Below are positions 36,088 to 48,319 of a stretch of DNA of 64,000 nt, in pieces. The DNA lies in NCBI GenBank assembly GCA_016715425.1, contig JADKAC010000001.1, positions 354,960-418,959 of the forward strand. Reading direction: 5' to 3'. This DNA is from Bacteroidota bacterium. GTDB taxonomy: Bacteria; Bacteroidota; Bacteroidia; Chitinophagales; BACL12. Both the position numbers and the translations under genes were made by a program. Numbering within the stretch: position 1 is the stretch's first letter; each line of letters starts with the position of its first letter. The notes beneath the pieces were generated by a model. It did not search any database. It worked only from the letters and a program-made list of their open reading frames with translations, and was not told the origin of the DNA.

Positions 36088-36122
36088 AAAACCACGATAC
36101 GAATAAACGTATCGTGGTTTTT
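36088..36122 (+). terminator. Intrinsic terminator after rpmA
   Basis: AAAACCACGATACG (36088-36101) and CGTATCGTGGTTTT (36108-36121) form a perfect 14-bp stem with a 6-nt loop, ending in a T run. It is nearly symmetric and could also work on the minus strand. Confidence 0.92.
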
Positions 36123-36155
36123 CAATTTATTTATATTCGCTTCAATATCTAAAAC

Positions 36156-37850
36156 ATGGAATCGGTACAATTATCTAATAAAGAAGTTTCAGTACTTTTT
36201 AAAACCCTGTCTGGGTTAATGGAATTGCATAACGAAAATCCATTTAAGACAAAAAGTTACGCCAATGCTGCATTTAATATTGGCAGAGTATCAGAGTCTG
36301 TTATGAAAATGAATGAGATGGAATTGGAAGCCTTATCGGGAATTGGAAAATCTGTAGCTTCTAAAATTATTGAGTTACAACAAACAAATACAATTCAAGT
36401 ACTAGAACAATTGTTGGCCAAAACTCCGGAGGGTGTTTTAGAAATGATGCGCATTAAAGGAATTGGTGGTAAAAAAGCAGCGGTAATTTGGAATGAGTTA
36501 GGTATTGAAACAGTTGGAGAATTATTATATGCCTGTTATGAAAACAGATTGACTAAGTTGAAAGGTTTTGGAGAAAAAACACAAGATGCTATTATTAAAG
36601 TAATTGAATATTACCAGAATAATATCGGAAAATTTCACTTTGCCACTTTGGATAATCTGAGTAAACAAATTGTTGAAGAAATATCTACCAAAACAAAATC
36701 AAGATGCGAACTTGTAGGAGAAATTCGGCGCAAGTGTAATACATTGGAAAAAATAGAATTATTACTTGCTATGGATTCTGATAAAATAAAAAATTTACCT
36801 GCTTTAATTATTACACTCACAGATTGGGAATTGAATGAAAATGTTTGGCGAGCAAAAACAACATCAAATATTCCGGTGATTATACATTGTGTTCCTTCAT
36901 CAGAATTTCCAATTGCAGAATTTGAAAATACAGGATCGCAAGCACATGTAAAGGCAGTTAAAGAAAAATTAAATGCATGGCCTCCATCAATTAATTCCGA
37001 AAAGGAAATTTATGCTTTGGCTGGTTTGCCATTTATTCCTGCAGAAATGCGGGATATAGATTTAAATGAAATTGATTTATCAAATTTTTCATCAGAAAAT
37101 TTAATTGATGCTGCGGATATTAAAGGTGTAATTCATAATCACAGCACCTGGAGTGATGGAAAACATTCGCTGGAAGAAATGGCAAATGCTTGTATTAAAA
37201 ATGGGTTTGAATATTTGGTAATTAGCGACCACAGTAAAACTGCGGTATATGCGGGTGGTTTAGCTATAGATCAGGTGTTTGCTCAGCATGAACAAATTGA
37301 TGCATTAAATAAAAAGTTGTCGCCATTTAAAATTTTTAAAAGTATAGAATCTGATATTTTAAATGATGGAAATTTGGATTATCCGGATGAAATATTAAAA
37401 AAGTTTGATTTGATTATTGCCTCAGTGCATCAAAATCTTAGGATGGATATTGAAAAAGCAACAACACGATTATTATCGGCAATCGAAAATCCTTATACCA
37501 CAATTCTTGGTCATATTACCGGCAGATTATTATTATCAAGACCGGGTTATCCTGTAGATCATAAAAAAATTATAGATGCTTGTGCAGCTAATCAAGTGGT
37601 GATAGAAATAAATGCAAACCCTTATCGTCTGGATATTGATTATACATGGATACCTTATGCAATGCGACAGGGAGTAAAAATTTCTATAAACCCGGATGCA
37701 CACAGCACTGAAGGTATTGGTGATATTTATTATGGTGTTTGTTCTGCACGAAAAGGCGGACTTACAAAATCAATGACTTTAAATACATTATCACTTCAGG
37801 AATTTTCTGCTTTTATTGAAAACAGAAAACAAATAAAGGGTATCTCTTAA
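36156..37850 (+). CDS. polX: PolX-type DNA polymerase/PHP-domain nuclease
   Basis: The 564-residue protein has an N-terminal helix-hairpin-helix region (LSGIGKSVASKIIEL, MRIKGIGGKKAAVIW), a degenerate pol-beta-like palm (about 170-310; the catalytic Asp cluster looks weak, with LLLAMDSDKIKN in place of a GDxD pattern), and a C-terminal PHP domain: IHNHSTWSDGKHSLEEMA, LVISDHSKTAVYAGGL, SIESDIL and INPDAHSTEGI carry the metal-binding His/Asp/Glu residues. It may act mainly as a nuclease in base-excision repair. Confidence 0.92.
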   Translation: MESVQLSNKEVSVLFKTLSGLMELHNENPFKTKSYANAAFNIGRVSESVMKMNEMELEALSGIGKSVASKIIELQQTNTIQVLEQLLAKTPEGVLEMMRIKGIGGKKAAVIWNELGIETVGELLYACYENRLTKLKGFGEKTQDAIIKVIEYYQNNIGKFHFATLDNLSKQIVEEISTKTKSRCELVGEIRRKCNTLEKIELLLAMDSDKIKNLPALIITLTDWELNENVWRAKTTSNIPVIIHCVPSSEFPIAEFENTGSQAHVKAVKEKLNAWPPSINSEKEIYALAGLPFIPAEMRDIDLNEIDLSNFSSENLIDAADIKGVIHNHSTWSDGKHSLEEMANACIKNGFEYLVISDHSKTAVYAGGLAIDQVFAQHEQIDALNKKLSPFKIFKSIESDILNDGNLDYPDEILKKFDLIIASVHQNLRMDIEKATTRLLSAIENPYTTILGHITGRLLLSRPGYPVDHKKIIDACAANQVVIEINANPYRLDIDYTWIPYAMRQGVKISINPDAHSTEGIGDIYYGVCSARKGGLTKSMTLNTLSLQEFSAFIENRKQIKGIS

Positions 37851-37861
37851 ATTAGATTGTA

Positions 37862-38710
37862 TTGAAAAATTATCTTTCACTTATAAAATTCAGTCATACC
37901 ATTTTCGCATTACCATTTGCAATGATTGGTTTTGTGTTAGGTATTGTCTGGGGCAAAGGCGATTTTTATTGGACGGATTTAATTTTAGTTTTAGGATGTA
38001 TGGTATTTGGCAGAAGTGCGGCAATGGCTTTTAACCGATATATTGATCGTGATATTGATAAATTAAATATGCGCACACTAAGCAGAGAAATTCCTGCCGG
38101 TATTCTTTCAGGTTCTCGGGTATTGCTTTTTGTAATTCTTAATTGTATAGCATTTATTGTTTGTGCGGGATTTCTGAATACTCTTTGTCTGTGGTTGTCA
38201 CCAGTTGCTTTATTAATTATTCTGGGATACAGTTATACAAAAAGATTTACCTGGTTATGCCATTTTGTTTTAGGGTTGGGATTATCGCTTGCACCAATCG
38301 GAGCTTATATAGCAGTAACAGAACATTTCAATCTATTACCTATTTTATATTCAATGGCAGTGTTAACTTGGGTGAGTGGATTTGATATTATTTATGCATT
38401 GCAAGATGAAGAATTTGACAACACACATAAATTGTTTTCTATACCTGCAGCAATAGGTAAAAAAAATGCGCTTATGCTTTCAAACATAGTGCATGGAATT
38501 ACTGCAATACTTTTAATTATAGCAGGAGTAATCGGTCCTTTTAGTTTTTTATATTTCATTGGTGCAGCTATTTTTATTAGTATGTTAATTTATCAGCACA
38601 TCATTGTAAAACCCAATGATCTTTCAAAAGTGAATTTAGCTTTTTTTACAACCAATGGAATTGCAAGTGTGATTTTTGGAATATTTACAATAACTGATTT
38701 GCTTATTTAA
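37862..38710 (+). CDS. UbiA-family prenyltransferase
   Basis: The 282-residue protein has about eight membrane helices. The first Asp-rich motif is NRYIDRDIDKLNMRT (about residues 58-72) and the second is DIIYALQDEEFD (about 170-181). The sequence KFSHTIFALPFAMIGF at the start is typical of 4-hydroxybenzoate polyprenyltransferase (menaquinone/ubiquinone-type). Bacteroidota make menaquinone, where MenA or UbiA-like enzymes act; I keep the substrate open. The start is TTG 37862; it follows polX by 11 bp. Confidence 0.92.
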   Translation: MKNYLSLIKFSHTIFALPFAMIGFVLGIVWGKGDFYWTDLILVLGCMVFGRSAAMAFNRYIDRDIDKLNMRTLSREIPAGILSGSRVLLFVILNCIAFIVCAGFLNTLCLWLSPVALLIILGYSYTKRFTWLCHFVLGLGLSLAPIGAYIAVTEHFNLLPILYSMAVLTWVSGFDIIYALQDEEFDNTHKLFSIPAAIGKKNALMLSNIVHGITAILLIIAGVIGPFSFLYFIGAAIFISMLIYQHIIVKPNDLSKVNLAFFTTNGIASVIFGIFTITDLLI

Positions 38711-38711
38711 T

Positions 38712-39122
38712 ATGGCTAGAATAATGGCAATTGATTATGGAGCCCGTCGTGTAGGTATCGCAGTTACAGATCCCTTGCAAATTATTGCAACTGCTTTAAC
38801 AACTGTGCCCACAGAAAAAATTTTTGAATATCTTGCAGCATACTTTAAAAATGAACAAGTTGAAAAAATAGTGGTTGGTTACCCCACAGGACTTGACAGA
38901 AAGCCAACGCATGCTACACCCTTGGTCGAAATATTTATAACCGGATTAAAAAAAAGATGGCCGGATATTGAGTTAACTACTTGGGACGAAACTTTTACAT
39001 CTAAAATGGCTGTTAGGTCAATGATAGAAAGTGGGATGAAAAAAAAACAGCGTAGAGATAAATCCATTATTGATAAAGTGAGCGCCGTTATAATTTTACA
39101 AGAATATTTGCAACACCAATAA
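38712..39122 (+). CDS. ruvX: RuvX/YqgF Holliday junction resolvase-like protein
   Basis: The 136-residue protein begins MARIMAIDYGARRVGIAVTD (first catalytic Asp at residue 8). IVVGYPTGLD follows (about 56-65), then TWDETFTSKMA with the second acidic residue, and KSIIDKVSAVIILQEYL at the end. It is an RNase H-fold protein linked to 16S rRNA processing and recombination. It is one base from the UbiA stop and one base before def. Confidence 0.95.
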   Translation: MARIMAIDYGARRVGIAVTDPLQIIATALTTVPTEKIFEYLAAYFKNEQVEKIVVGYPTGLDRKPTHATPLVEIFITGLKKRWPDIELTTWDETFTSKMAVRSMIESGMKKKQRRDKSIIDKVSAVIILQEYLQHQ

Positions 39123-39123
39123 T

Positions 39124-39714
39124 ATGATATTACCAATAGTAGGTTACGGAAACCCGGTTTTGAAAAAAGTTTCTGATGAAATTGCACCTGACTATCCTGA
39201 ACTTAAAACGTTTATTCAGGATATGTGGGAAACCATGTATAATGGGAAAGGAGTGGGACTTGCGGCTCCGCAAGTAGGAATTGATATCCGCATATTTGTA
39301 ATGGACAGTGAACAGTTAGTGAAAGAAAATGAGGACATGGAAGAGGATGATGAAAAATATAAAATTACCCGGGGTATTAAACGTGTATTTATAAATCCTA
39401 CTATTTTAAATGAAACAGGAGATGCATGGGTGTATGAAGAAGGTTGTTTAAGTATACCTGATATCAGAGTTAAAATTTCCAGAACTGAGTTTGTTGAAAT
39501 AAGTTATTTCAATGAAAATTTTGAAGAACAAACAGAACGGTTTGATGGAATGAATGCCCGCATTATTCAACATGAATACGATCATCTGCAAGGGATTTTA
39601 ATAACGGATAGAGTTTCGCCATTAAAAAAGAGTCTGTTAAAAGGAAAACTTGAAAATATCCGTAAAGGCAAAGTGGATGTAAAATATAGGATGCGTTTTG
39701 CCGCTTCTAAATAA
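39124..39714 (+). CDS. def: Peptide deformylase
   Basis: The 196-residue protein has motif I GVGLAAPQVG (about residues 43-52), motif II EEGCLSIPDI (about 106-115, Cys ligand) and motif III QHEYDHLQGIL (about 145-155, both His ligands). It removes the formyl group of nascent proteins. An acidic insert (about 66-78, ENEDMEEDDEKYK) is found in Bacteroidota enzymes. It lies just after ruvX and is convergent with the next gene. Confidence 0.97.
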   Translation: MILPIVGYGNPVLKKVSDEIAPDYPELKTFIQDMWETMYNGKGVGLAAPQVGIDIRIFVMDSEQLVKENEDMEEDDEKYKITRGIKRVFINPTILNETGDAWVYEEGCLSIPDIRVKISRTEFVEISYFNENFEEQTERFDGMNARIIQHEYDHLQGILITDRVSPLKKSLLKGKLENIRKGKVDVKYRMRFAASK

Positions 39715-39716
39715 TA

Positions 39717-40343
39717 TTATTTATTGCTTTTGAAATCGCCACGTTTCCAGGCTTCAAAAAATTCAATCCAGTTAAATACGTTGAAAATTGTTAACGGAGG
39801 ATTTTGTCCCGCATAGTATAATTCTTTACCGATTTGCTTTGTGTAATAATCCTGATTTGCATCTGCATCATAACCCATTGCAAGCCCCATTTCTTTCATT
39901 TGTTCACGCTCCAGATTTTTTCTTGCTATATCATAATAATTATCAGGTACATCGTAAGCAAGAAAAGCTTCTTTAAAATCTTTAGGTGTCGGCCATGGAT
40001 AAATAATGGTTTCGGCAAGAAAAACAGTATCGCTGGTGAGTAATTGTATAACCGAATACCTATTCTCTTTAAGGCCGGTGGGAATTACATAACTATCTTC
40101 TTTAAAGCCTACTGCTGAAAACATTATGGTGTCGCCTTCTTGTGCTACAAAGGAGAAAAAGCCTTTAATATTTGTAGAGGTACCACGCAGTGTTGCTTTC
40201 TCATAAATATTTACAAAAGGAATTCCGATAAGGCTATCGCTCGTCATTACAATACCGGTAAATTGAATTAATTTCTCTGAATTTACCTGTGCTGTTACAC
40301 GAATACCAATCATTAATATAAATAAAAACAGAAACTTGTGCAT
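39717..40343 (-). CDS. Secreted protein with carboxypeptidase-regulatory-like domain
   Basis: The 208-residue protein has a signal peptide (ending GIRVTAQ). The domain at about 25-115 is the CarboxypepD_reg-like beta-sandwich (FTGIVMTSDSLIGIPFVNIY; GTSTNIKGFFSFVAQEGDTI; FSAVGFKEDSYVIP), common at the start of TonB-dependent receptors and in secreted Bacteroidota proteins. The rest is unrecognised (EQMKEMGLAMGYDADANQDYY). It is 3 bp from the convergent def stop. Confidence 0.8.
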   Translation of the reverse strand: MHKFLFLFILMIGIRVTAQVNSEKLIQFTGIVMTSDSLIGIPFVNIYEKATLRGTSTNIKGFFSFVAQEGDTIMFSAVGFKEDSYVIPTGLKENRYSVIQLLTSDTVFLAETIIYPWPTPKDFKEAFLAYDVPDNYYDIARKNLEREQMKEMGLAMGYDADANQDYYTKQIGKELYYAGQNPPLTIFNVFNWIEFFEAWKRGDFKSNK

Positions 40344-40405
40344 TCTGCAAATCTAATTATAGAAACGTGGAATTCAATATGTTTAAAGTAATTGTGAAAT
40401 ACCTT

Positions 40406-40663
40406 TTATGGATTCCATTGCGATGAAAACGCATCAGTAGGTAAAATACTAAATGAATTTCTATGATTGATGGAAGAAGAAACACTAAACTCTGTCAATA
40501 ATGTATTCGAGTTTATATTCATACTTGATGTTGGAGTTTCTGTTTGCATAATATTAATGTAATCAGCAGCAGAAAAAGTATATGCATCTTGCATTATAAT
40601 GCGAGCAACAAAATGACCGGCAATTACAATAACTATGGCGAGTGAACTATAATATTTTTTCAT
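40406..40663 (-). CDS. Small hypothetical protein with signal/TM segment
   Basis: The 85-residue frame starts with MKKYYSSLAIVIVIAGHFVA, a signal or membrane anchor, and has a Ser/Thr/Asn-rich remainder. I recognise no family. It is on the same strand as its neighbours but has no other support, so it may be a short secreted peptide or a chance frame. Confidence 0.4.
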   Translation of the reverse strand: MKKYYSSLAIVIVIAGHFVARIIMQDAYTFSAADYINIMQTETPTSSMNINSNTLLTEFSVSSSINHRNSFSILPTDAFSSQWNP

Positions 40664-40869
40664 AACAGCGGCTTTTTATTAATTGATTCCACTAAATTAA
40701 AGTGAATCCATAGCGCTGCAAAAGACAATTGAGTAATGCTATCAGCTACATTTTTTAAAAGATTTGTGGAACTAAAGAAGCATATCCTTATATACTGTTG
40801 GTTTAACAAGATGTTAATTGAATTTTTAATGACAAATAATTCAGTTTATCGGTAACTAGGCATAAAAAA

Positions 40870-40892
40870 AAACCGGCAATTGTAGCCGGTTT
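40870..40892 (-). terminator. Intrinsic terminator of the small T9SS gene
   Basis: AAACCGGC / GCCGGTTT form an 8-bp stem with a 7-nt loop. On the minus strand the hairpin is followed by a run of T residues; it lies 19 bp after the stop of the T9SS gene. Confidence 0.85.
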
Positions 40893-40910
40893 CTATAAAA
40901 TTTACTATCG

Positions 40911-41414
40911 TTATTTCTGGATCTTAATCTTTTTCACAACACGATCTGTATCTGTTTGTATATCTAGGAAATATATTCCCTCAGGTAATCCTGTAAGATC
41001 AATACGAATATTTAAAGAGTTGATCTCCATATTTACAATAACATTACCTACAAGATTTAGAATTGAAATATTACCAATGCATTTCTGATCTAATTCAATC
41101 AGGATATAATCAGATGCGGGATTTGGATAAATATTGACAATTAGGTTTGTCAGTTCAATTGATCCTGACTCAAAATTTCCCCGGGCATCACCTGAATTAT
41201 TTTCAATTTGGAGAGGCTCACTCACTGTATTTTCAGTGTTATTCAAGGCGCCTCCTACGTTTCCATTATCAGGAGTAAAAGTGGTAATGTCAGGTTTAAA
41301 ACCACCAAGATTTTCAATTTCAGGATTTGTGGTGCTTCCGGATCTTACATTAGCTTGTGCAAAAATAATTGCGGTTGAAAGCAGAAATATTACGATTGAT
41401 AAAAATCTTTTCAT
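40911..41414 (-). CDS. Short T9SS-exported protein
   Basis: The 167-residue protein has a signal peptide (ending IIFAQA, about residue 21), about 70 residues of Asn/Ser/Gly-rich sequence without known domain, then a complete T9SS type A sorting domain (NIYPNPASDYILIELD ... GLPEGIYFLDIQTDT ... KKIKIQK). The short cargo part makes it almost only a secretion tag, perhaps a small surface-displayed peptide. It has its own terminator. Confidence 0.85.
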   Translation of the reverse strand: MKRFLSIVIFLLSTAIIFAQANVRSGSTTNPEIENLGGFKPDITTFTPDNGNVGGALNNTENTVSEPLQIENNSGDARGNFESGSIELTNLIVNIYPNPASDYILIELDQKCIGNISILNLVGNVIVNMEINSLNIRIDLTGLPEGIYFLDIQTDTDRVVKKIKIQK

Positions 41415-41671
41415 ACGCTTTTTGGCTATTGGTTGTTAAATATTATGACTAAATTAAGACGTAAGATAACTAAAATAAAATACAAATTAAGGTTGGTATC
41501 GGTTCGTGATGATTGTGAATACAATGTTGGAAACTTTGCAAAACACACATAATCAATCAAATATTGGATTAATATTTTGTAAAAATGGAGTAAATTATCC
41601 CGATATATGTTATAAAATCCACTAATCAGATGCTACATTTAATCTATGAGTAAATTTATCGGGTAATTATT

Positions 41672-43123
41672 ATGCACCAAAACAAGTCGATTTCCATACT
41701 TAAAACTTTCTCCTCAGGAGAAATGAGACAATTTGAAGATTTTGTAAATTCTCCTTATTACAATAAAAATTATCAAGTGAGCCGAGCCTTTGAAATTATT
41801 AAGGAGTCTTATCCCAAGTTCGAAGCTTCACAATTAGATCGTAATATTTTATTTGCAAAAATATTCCCAGAAGAAACTTACAACGAACAAAAACTGCGAT
41901 ATCTGTTAACTGATTTAACTAAGATGATTGAAGAGTTTTTATGTGTGAGGGCAATTGCAGATGAAGAACTATTTAAGCTGCATCTTTTGCTTTACACATA
42001 TCGCATACGCAAATTGGAAAAACCTTTTTTAAATATTTATAAAACAGCACAAAAACTTTTGGAGGACTGGCCTCGCCGTGATGTTTCTCATAGTTTTTAT
42101 GAATATCTGATTGAGGAAGATATGTATCGGTTTTCGAGTGATAAACAAGAACACATGCAAAAATCGAATTTGCAAAAAGTGGTGGATAGTCTTGACAAAT
42201 ATTTTATTCTAAATAAAATGCGATACAGTGCAGAAATACTTAATAATAGAAATGTGGTTGCTATTAATTATAAACTGTTTTTGTATGAGGAAATAATGAA
42301 TCATCTCCGCAATAATCCTTTGGAAGATGTGCCCGCAGCAAAGGTTTATTACACTGTAATTCAAACATTGACTGAGCCGGATAATAAGTTGCACTTACTG
42401 TCTTTACTACAATTATTAAAAGATTATCGTGATATCTTTTCCAAAGATGAGTTGTTTGATATGTATGTGTATGCAAAAAACTTTTGCATCAGACGAATTA
42501 ATAATGGCGCTACGGAATATATACGGGAGCTTTTTGATTTATATAAAATAATATTGGATAACAGAATTATTTTCAGAGATAATTATATGTCACAATGGGA
42601 TTATAAGAATATTGTCTATCTCGGATTGCGGCTTGAAGAATATAGCTGGGTGAAAAATTTTATTATTAAATACAATGAAGAACTGGATCCCAAAACACGG
42701 AAGAATGCAATGAGTTATAACATGGCTTATTATCACTTCTTTCTAAATAATTATGATGAAACATTAACCTTGCTGAGATCTGTTGAATTTTCTGATGTGT
42801 ATTATCATCTCGATTCAAAATCTCTTTTGATGAAAACGTATTACGAGTTGGAAGAAACTGAACCGTTTTTTTCATTAATTGATGCATTCAAAGTGTATAT
42901 TAAACGCAACAAACAGATCCCGCATTCTCAAAAAAATAATTACAACAATCTTATTAAACTTATCAGCAAACTGTATAAGTGGAAAATAAATCCTAAAAAG
43001 GATATTAAGAAATTAGCAGATGAAATAGAACACACCAAACCGGTTGCCGATATTATCTGGTTGAAAAAAAAGCTGGCACAAGCTGAAGAAAGAGCAATTA
43101 AGCTTAGTGAAAGTTGGCGATAA
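41672..43123 (+). CDS. Helical-repeat protein of unknown function
   Basis: The 483-residue protein has no signal peptide and is predicted almost entirely alpha-helical, with TPR- or HEAT-like periodicity. Motifs: MRQFEDFVNSPYYNKNYQ near the start and YWLK-type positive C-terminus (IWLKKKLAQAEERAIKLSES). It resembles cytoplasmic helical proteins found alone in Bacteroidota with no assigned role. It is divergent from the short T9SS gene and precedes gcvP by 128 bp. Confidence 0.75.
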   Translation: MHQNKSISILKTFSSGEMRQFEDFVNSPYYNKNYQVSRAFEIIKESYPKFEASQLDRNILFAKIFPEETYNEQKLRYLLTDLTKMIEEFLCVRAIADEELFKLHLLLYTYRIRKLEKPFLNIYKTAQKLLEDWPRRDVSHSFYEYLIEEDMYRFSSDKQEHMQKSNLQKVVDSLDKYFILNKMRYSAEILNNRNVVAINYKLFLYEEIMNHLRNNPLEDVPAAKVYYTVIQTLTEPDNKLHLLSLLQLLKDYRDIFSKDELFDMYVYAKNFCIRRINNGATEYIRELFDLYKIILDNRIIFRDNYMSQWDYKNIVYLGLRLEEYSWVKNFIIKYNEELDPKTRKNAMSYNMAYYHFFLNNYDETLTLLRSVEFSDVYYHLDSKSLLMKTYYELEETEPFFSLIDAFKVYIKRNKQIPHSQKNNYNNLIKLISKLYKWKINPKKDIKKLADEIEHTKPVADIIWLKKKLAQAEERAIKLSESWR

Positions 43124-43206
43124 TCTGCATTCTATTCCTGAATTTTTCAGTGATTTATATCATTAATTAACTATCCGTTTCACAGAAGATTGTAGAAGCG
43201 GTTATT

Positions 43207-43214
43207 TACCTTTG
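43207..43214 (+). promoter_or_regulatory. TAnnTTTG promoter element of gcvP
   Basis: TACCTTTG lies 37 bp before the gcvP ATG and matches the Bacteroidota -7 element. No clear TTTG is present at the ideal upstream distance; TTG occurs 15 bp before. Confidence 0.45.
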
Positions 43215-43251
43215 CAACAGAAATTAAATCATTAAAATAATATTATTTATT

Positions 43252-46146
<2,895 letters not shown>

Positions 46147-46159
46147 ATAAAAATATTTT

Positions 46160-47449
46160 ATGAATCCAATTCCTAATTATGTAAGTGCTGAAGAAGCATT
46201 GCAATGTATTCATTCAGGTGATACTGTGTTTATTCAAGGCAGTGCGCAAACACCAATTGTTATGCTACATAAGCTTGCGGAACGGAAAGATGAACTTCGT
46301 CATGTGCAACTTGTCTTCATAAGTTTATACGGCGATATCATGTTGGATAAACCGGAATTTGAAGAAGCATTCGATTTAAATTCCATGTTTGTTTCAGGAA
46401 CGCTCCGCAATGCAGTGAATGAAGGAAGAGCAGATTATATTCCTGTTTTTTTAAGTGAAATTCCGGAGTTGTTTAAACAAAAAATTCTGGATTTGGATGT
46501 TGCAATAGTGCAGGTTTCTCCGCCCGATAAACACGGCTATTGTTCGTTGGGTGTATCAGTAGATATTGCACGCACTGCAGTAAATACAGCTAAGCTTGTA
46601 ATTGCACAAGTAAATCCGAATGTTCCTCGCACACATGGTGATAGTTTAATTCATTCTACACGCTTTCATAAAATGGTTTGGATAGAATCACCTTTACTTG
46701 AAATAACATTTGGAGAAGAGATTTTGGAGAGTGATGCATTGATAGGAAAATATATTGCAGAATTAATTGATGATGGCAGCACTTTACAAATGGGAATCGG
46801 ATCGATACCGGAAGCTGTATTGCGATGTCTTACCAATCATAAAAATTTGGGTGTACATACTGAAATGTTTTCGGATGGATTAATACCCTTATTTGAAAGT
46901 GATGTTGTGAATAATAAATTTAAAGTGATAGAGCCAAACAGAACTGTAACCGGTTTTGCTCTTGGTACAAAAAAGTTATATGATTACGTGCATGATAATC
47001 CGGGGTTTGCATTTATGGATATTGATTATGTGAATGAACCTGCAGTGATAAAATTAAATCCAAAAGTATGTGCAATTAATAGTTGTATAGAGGTAGATCT
47101 TACCGGACAAGTAGTTTCTGATTCAATTGGTACATATCAATATTCAGGTGTGGGCGGACAAATGGATTTTATTCGTGGTGCTGCATTAAGTGTAGGAGGT
47201 AAACCTATTATCGCACTTTCATCAAGAACGAAAAAAGGTATTTCACGTATTGTGCCGATACTTAAACCCGGTGCCGGTGTAGTTACCACTCGTGCGCATG
47301 TGCGCTATATAGTTACGGAGTATGGTGTTGCATTTTTATTCGGGAAAAATTTACGACAGCGGGCAAAAGCATTAATCGAAATTGCACATCCGGAGGATAG
47401 AGAGTTGTTACATAAATCTTGTTATGAGCGATTCAAAATTTTTGTATAA
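46160..47449 (+). CDS. Acetyl-CoA hydrolase/transferase family protein
   Basis: The 429-residue protein is of the CoA-transferase family I (4-hydroxybutyrate or acetate CoA-transferase type). The likely catalytic Glu is in LGVHTEMFSDGLIPL (about residues 230-244). GIGSIPEAVLRCL, GTYQYSGVGGQMDFIRGA and TTRAHVRYIVTEYGVAFLFG are typical. It should transfer CoA between acetyl-CoA and a short acid. It is probably in one transcript with gcvP, separated by 13 bp, although the metabolic link is not obvious. Confidence 0.92.
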   Translation: MNPIPNYVSAEEALQCIHSGDTVFIQGSAQTPIVMLHKLAERKDELRHVQLVFISLYGDIMLDKPEFEEAFDLNSMFVSGTLRNAVNEGRADYIPVFLSEIPELFKQKILDLDVAIVQVSPPDKHGYCSLGVSVDIARTAVNTAKLVIAQVNPNVPRTHGDSLIHSTRFHKMVWIESPLLEITFGEEILESDALIGKYIAELIDDGSTLQMGIGSIPEAVLRCLTNHKNLGVHTEMFSDGLIPLFESDVVNNKFKVIEPNRTVTGFALGTKKLYDYVHDNPGFAFMDIDYVNEPAVIKLNPKVCAINSCIEVDLTGQVVSDSIGTYQYSGVGGQMDFIRGAALSVGGKPIIALSSRTKKGISRIVPILKPGAGVVTTRAHVRYIVTEYGVAFLFGKNLRQRAKALIEIAHPEDRELLHKSCYERFKIFV

Positions 47450-47472
47450 ATAGAATTGGGTTCAATTAAAAG

Positions 47473-48072
47473 TTAGTAAAGTAATTCGTAATAAGTTGTG
47501 TCAAATGCTGGGCAATAAATAGTATCTGTATTTACCGCAACACCATTTAATCCCCAGTAAATTACAATATTAGTATTTCCATTAATTTGAAAGGTCATTA
47601 GAGAATCTATTTCATTCCCATAAAAATGAGCAGTAAATGGACCATTAATTCCTAATTGATCCCAAGGTTCTGAAGGTAAAATATTTTGAACATGCAATTT
47701 TATATATCCTTCAGGACTTAATAGCACATCTTTAATTTCACCATATTGTATAAAGGTAAGTCCAGTGCTTTCTATATAATGTTCCTTATTTGCTAGCAGG
47801 GCATAACCATATCCAATTATTTTTTCGAATTCAAACTCAAAATTTCCATACACATCAGTTACTAAGGAATCCTTATAATAATATCCAGCACCTGGGGAGT
47901 CACCGCTTTCTAATAAATAAATTGTGGCATTTGGAATACATTCGCCTGTTGTTTTATCTCTCACAATCCCGCTTACTCCGGTATAAGGTTCAGGTGTATA
48001 ATTCAAATCACAAGCAGCTAAAATGAAAACTATGCTGCAAATAAATAAAAATATAGAGTATTTAAATTGCAT
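47473..48072 (-). CDS. Lipoprotein with carboxypeptidase-regulatory-like domain
   Basis: The 199-residue protein has a lipoprotein signal (FLFICSIVFILAACDLNY; lipobox LAAC). A beta-sandwich domain follows at about 30-110 (TGVSGIVRDKTTGECIPNAT; DVYGNFEFEFEKIIGYGYAL). The remainder is unrecognised. Probably an outer-membrane-attached protein; function unknown. Confidence 0.75.
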   Translation of the reverse strand: MQFKYSIFLFICSIVFILAACDLNYTPEPYTGVSGIVRDKTTGECIPNATIYLLESGDSPGAGYYYKDSLVTDVYGNFEFEFEKIIGYGYALLANKEHYIESTGLTFIQYGEIKDVLLSPEGYIKLHVQNILPSEPWDQLGINGPFTAHFYGNEIDSLMTFQINGNTNIVIYWGLNGVAVNTDTIYCPAFDTTYYELLY

Positions 48073-48224
48073 GCATCTTTTTTTGGATTATCTAAGTTAA
48101 TGCAGGAAAAAATAAAAAGCGAATTTATTTTAAGGTAAAGAAAAGAGTGAATAGGTTTTATTTTAATATTTGCGATTATAATGTGTGATTTAATAAAAAG
48201 AAAAATAAAATTTTATTAAGGATA

Positions 48225-48319
48225 GTCAGGTTCTCAAAGGCTAACGCACAAGGCTATGTTTTGAGGAATCTGCTGGCACGTTGGGGGAACATGGCGGGAA
48301 GGAAAAAGAGCGAATGAAG
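48225..48319. other. GC-richer segment of unknown origin in a gene-free gap
   Basis: The gap 48073-48557 has no supported gene. This part (for instance GGCTAACGCACAAGGCTATG and CTGGCACGTTGGGGGAACAT) is clearly richer in G and C than the adjacent DNA and has no long reading frame. It sits next to the inverted-repeat element at 48320-48496 and may belong to the same inserted piece. Confidence 0.4.

Noticed and set aside
48225..48310. Integron attC-like site (GGCTAAC ... GTTGGGG)
   Set aside because: The two ends are not proper inverse matches, the length is too short, and no integrase or cassette array is present.
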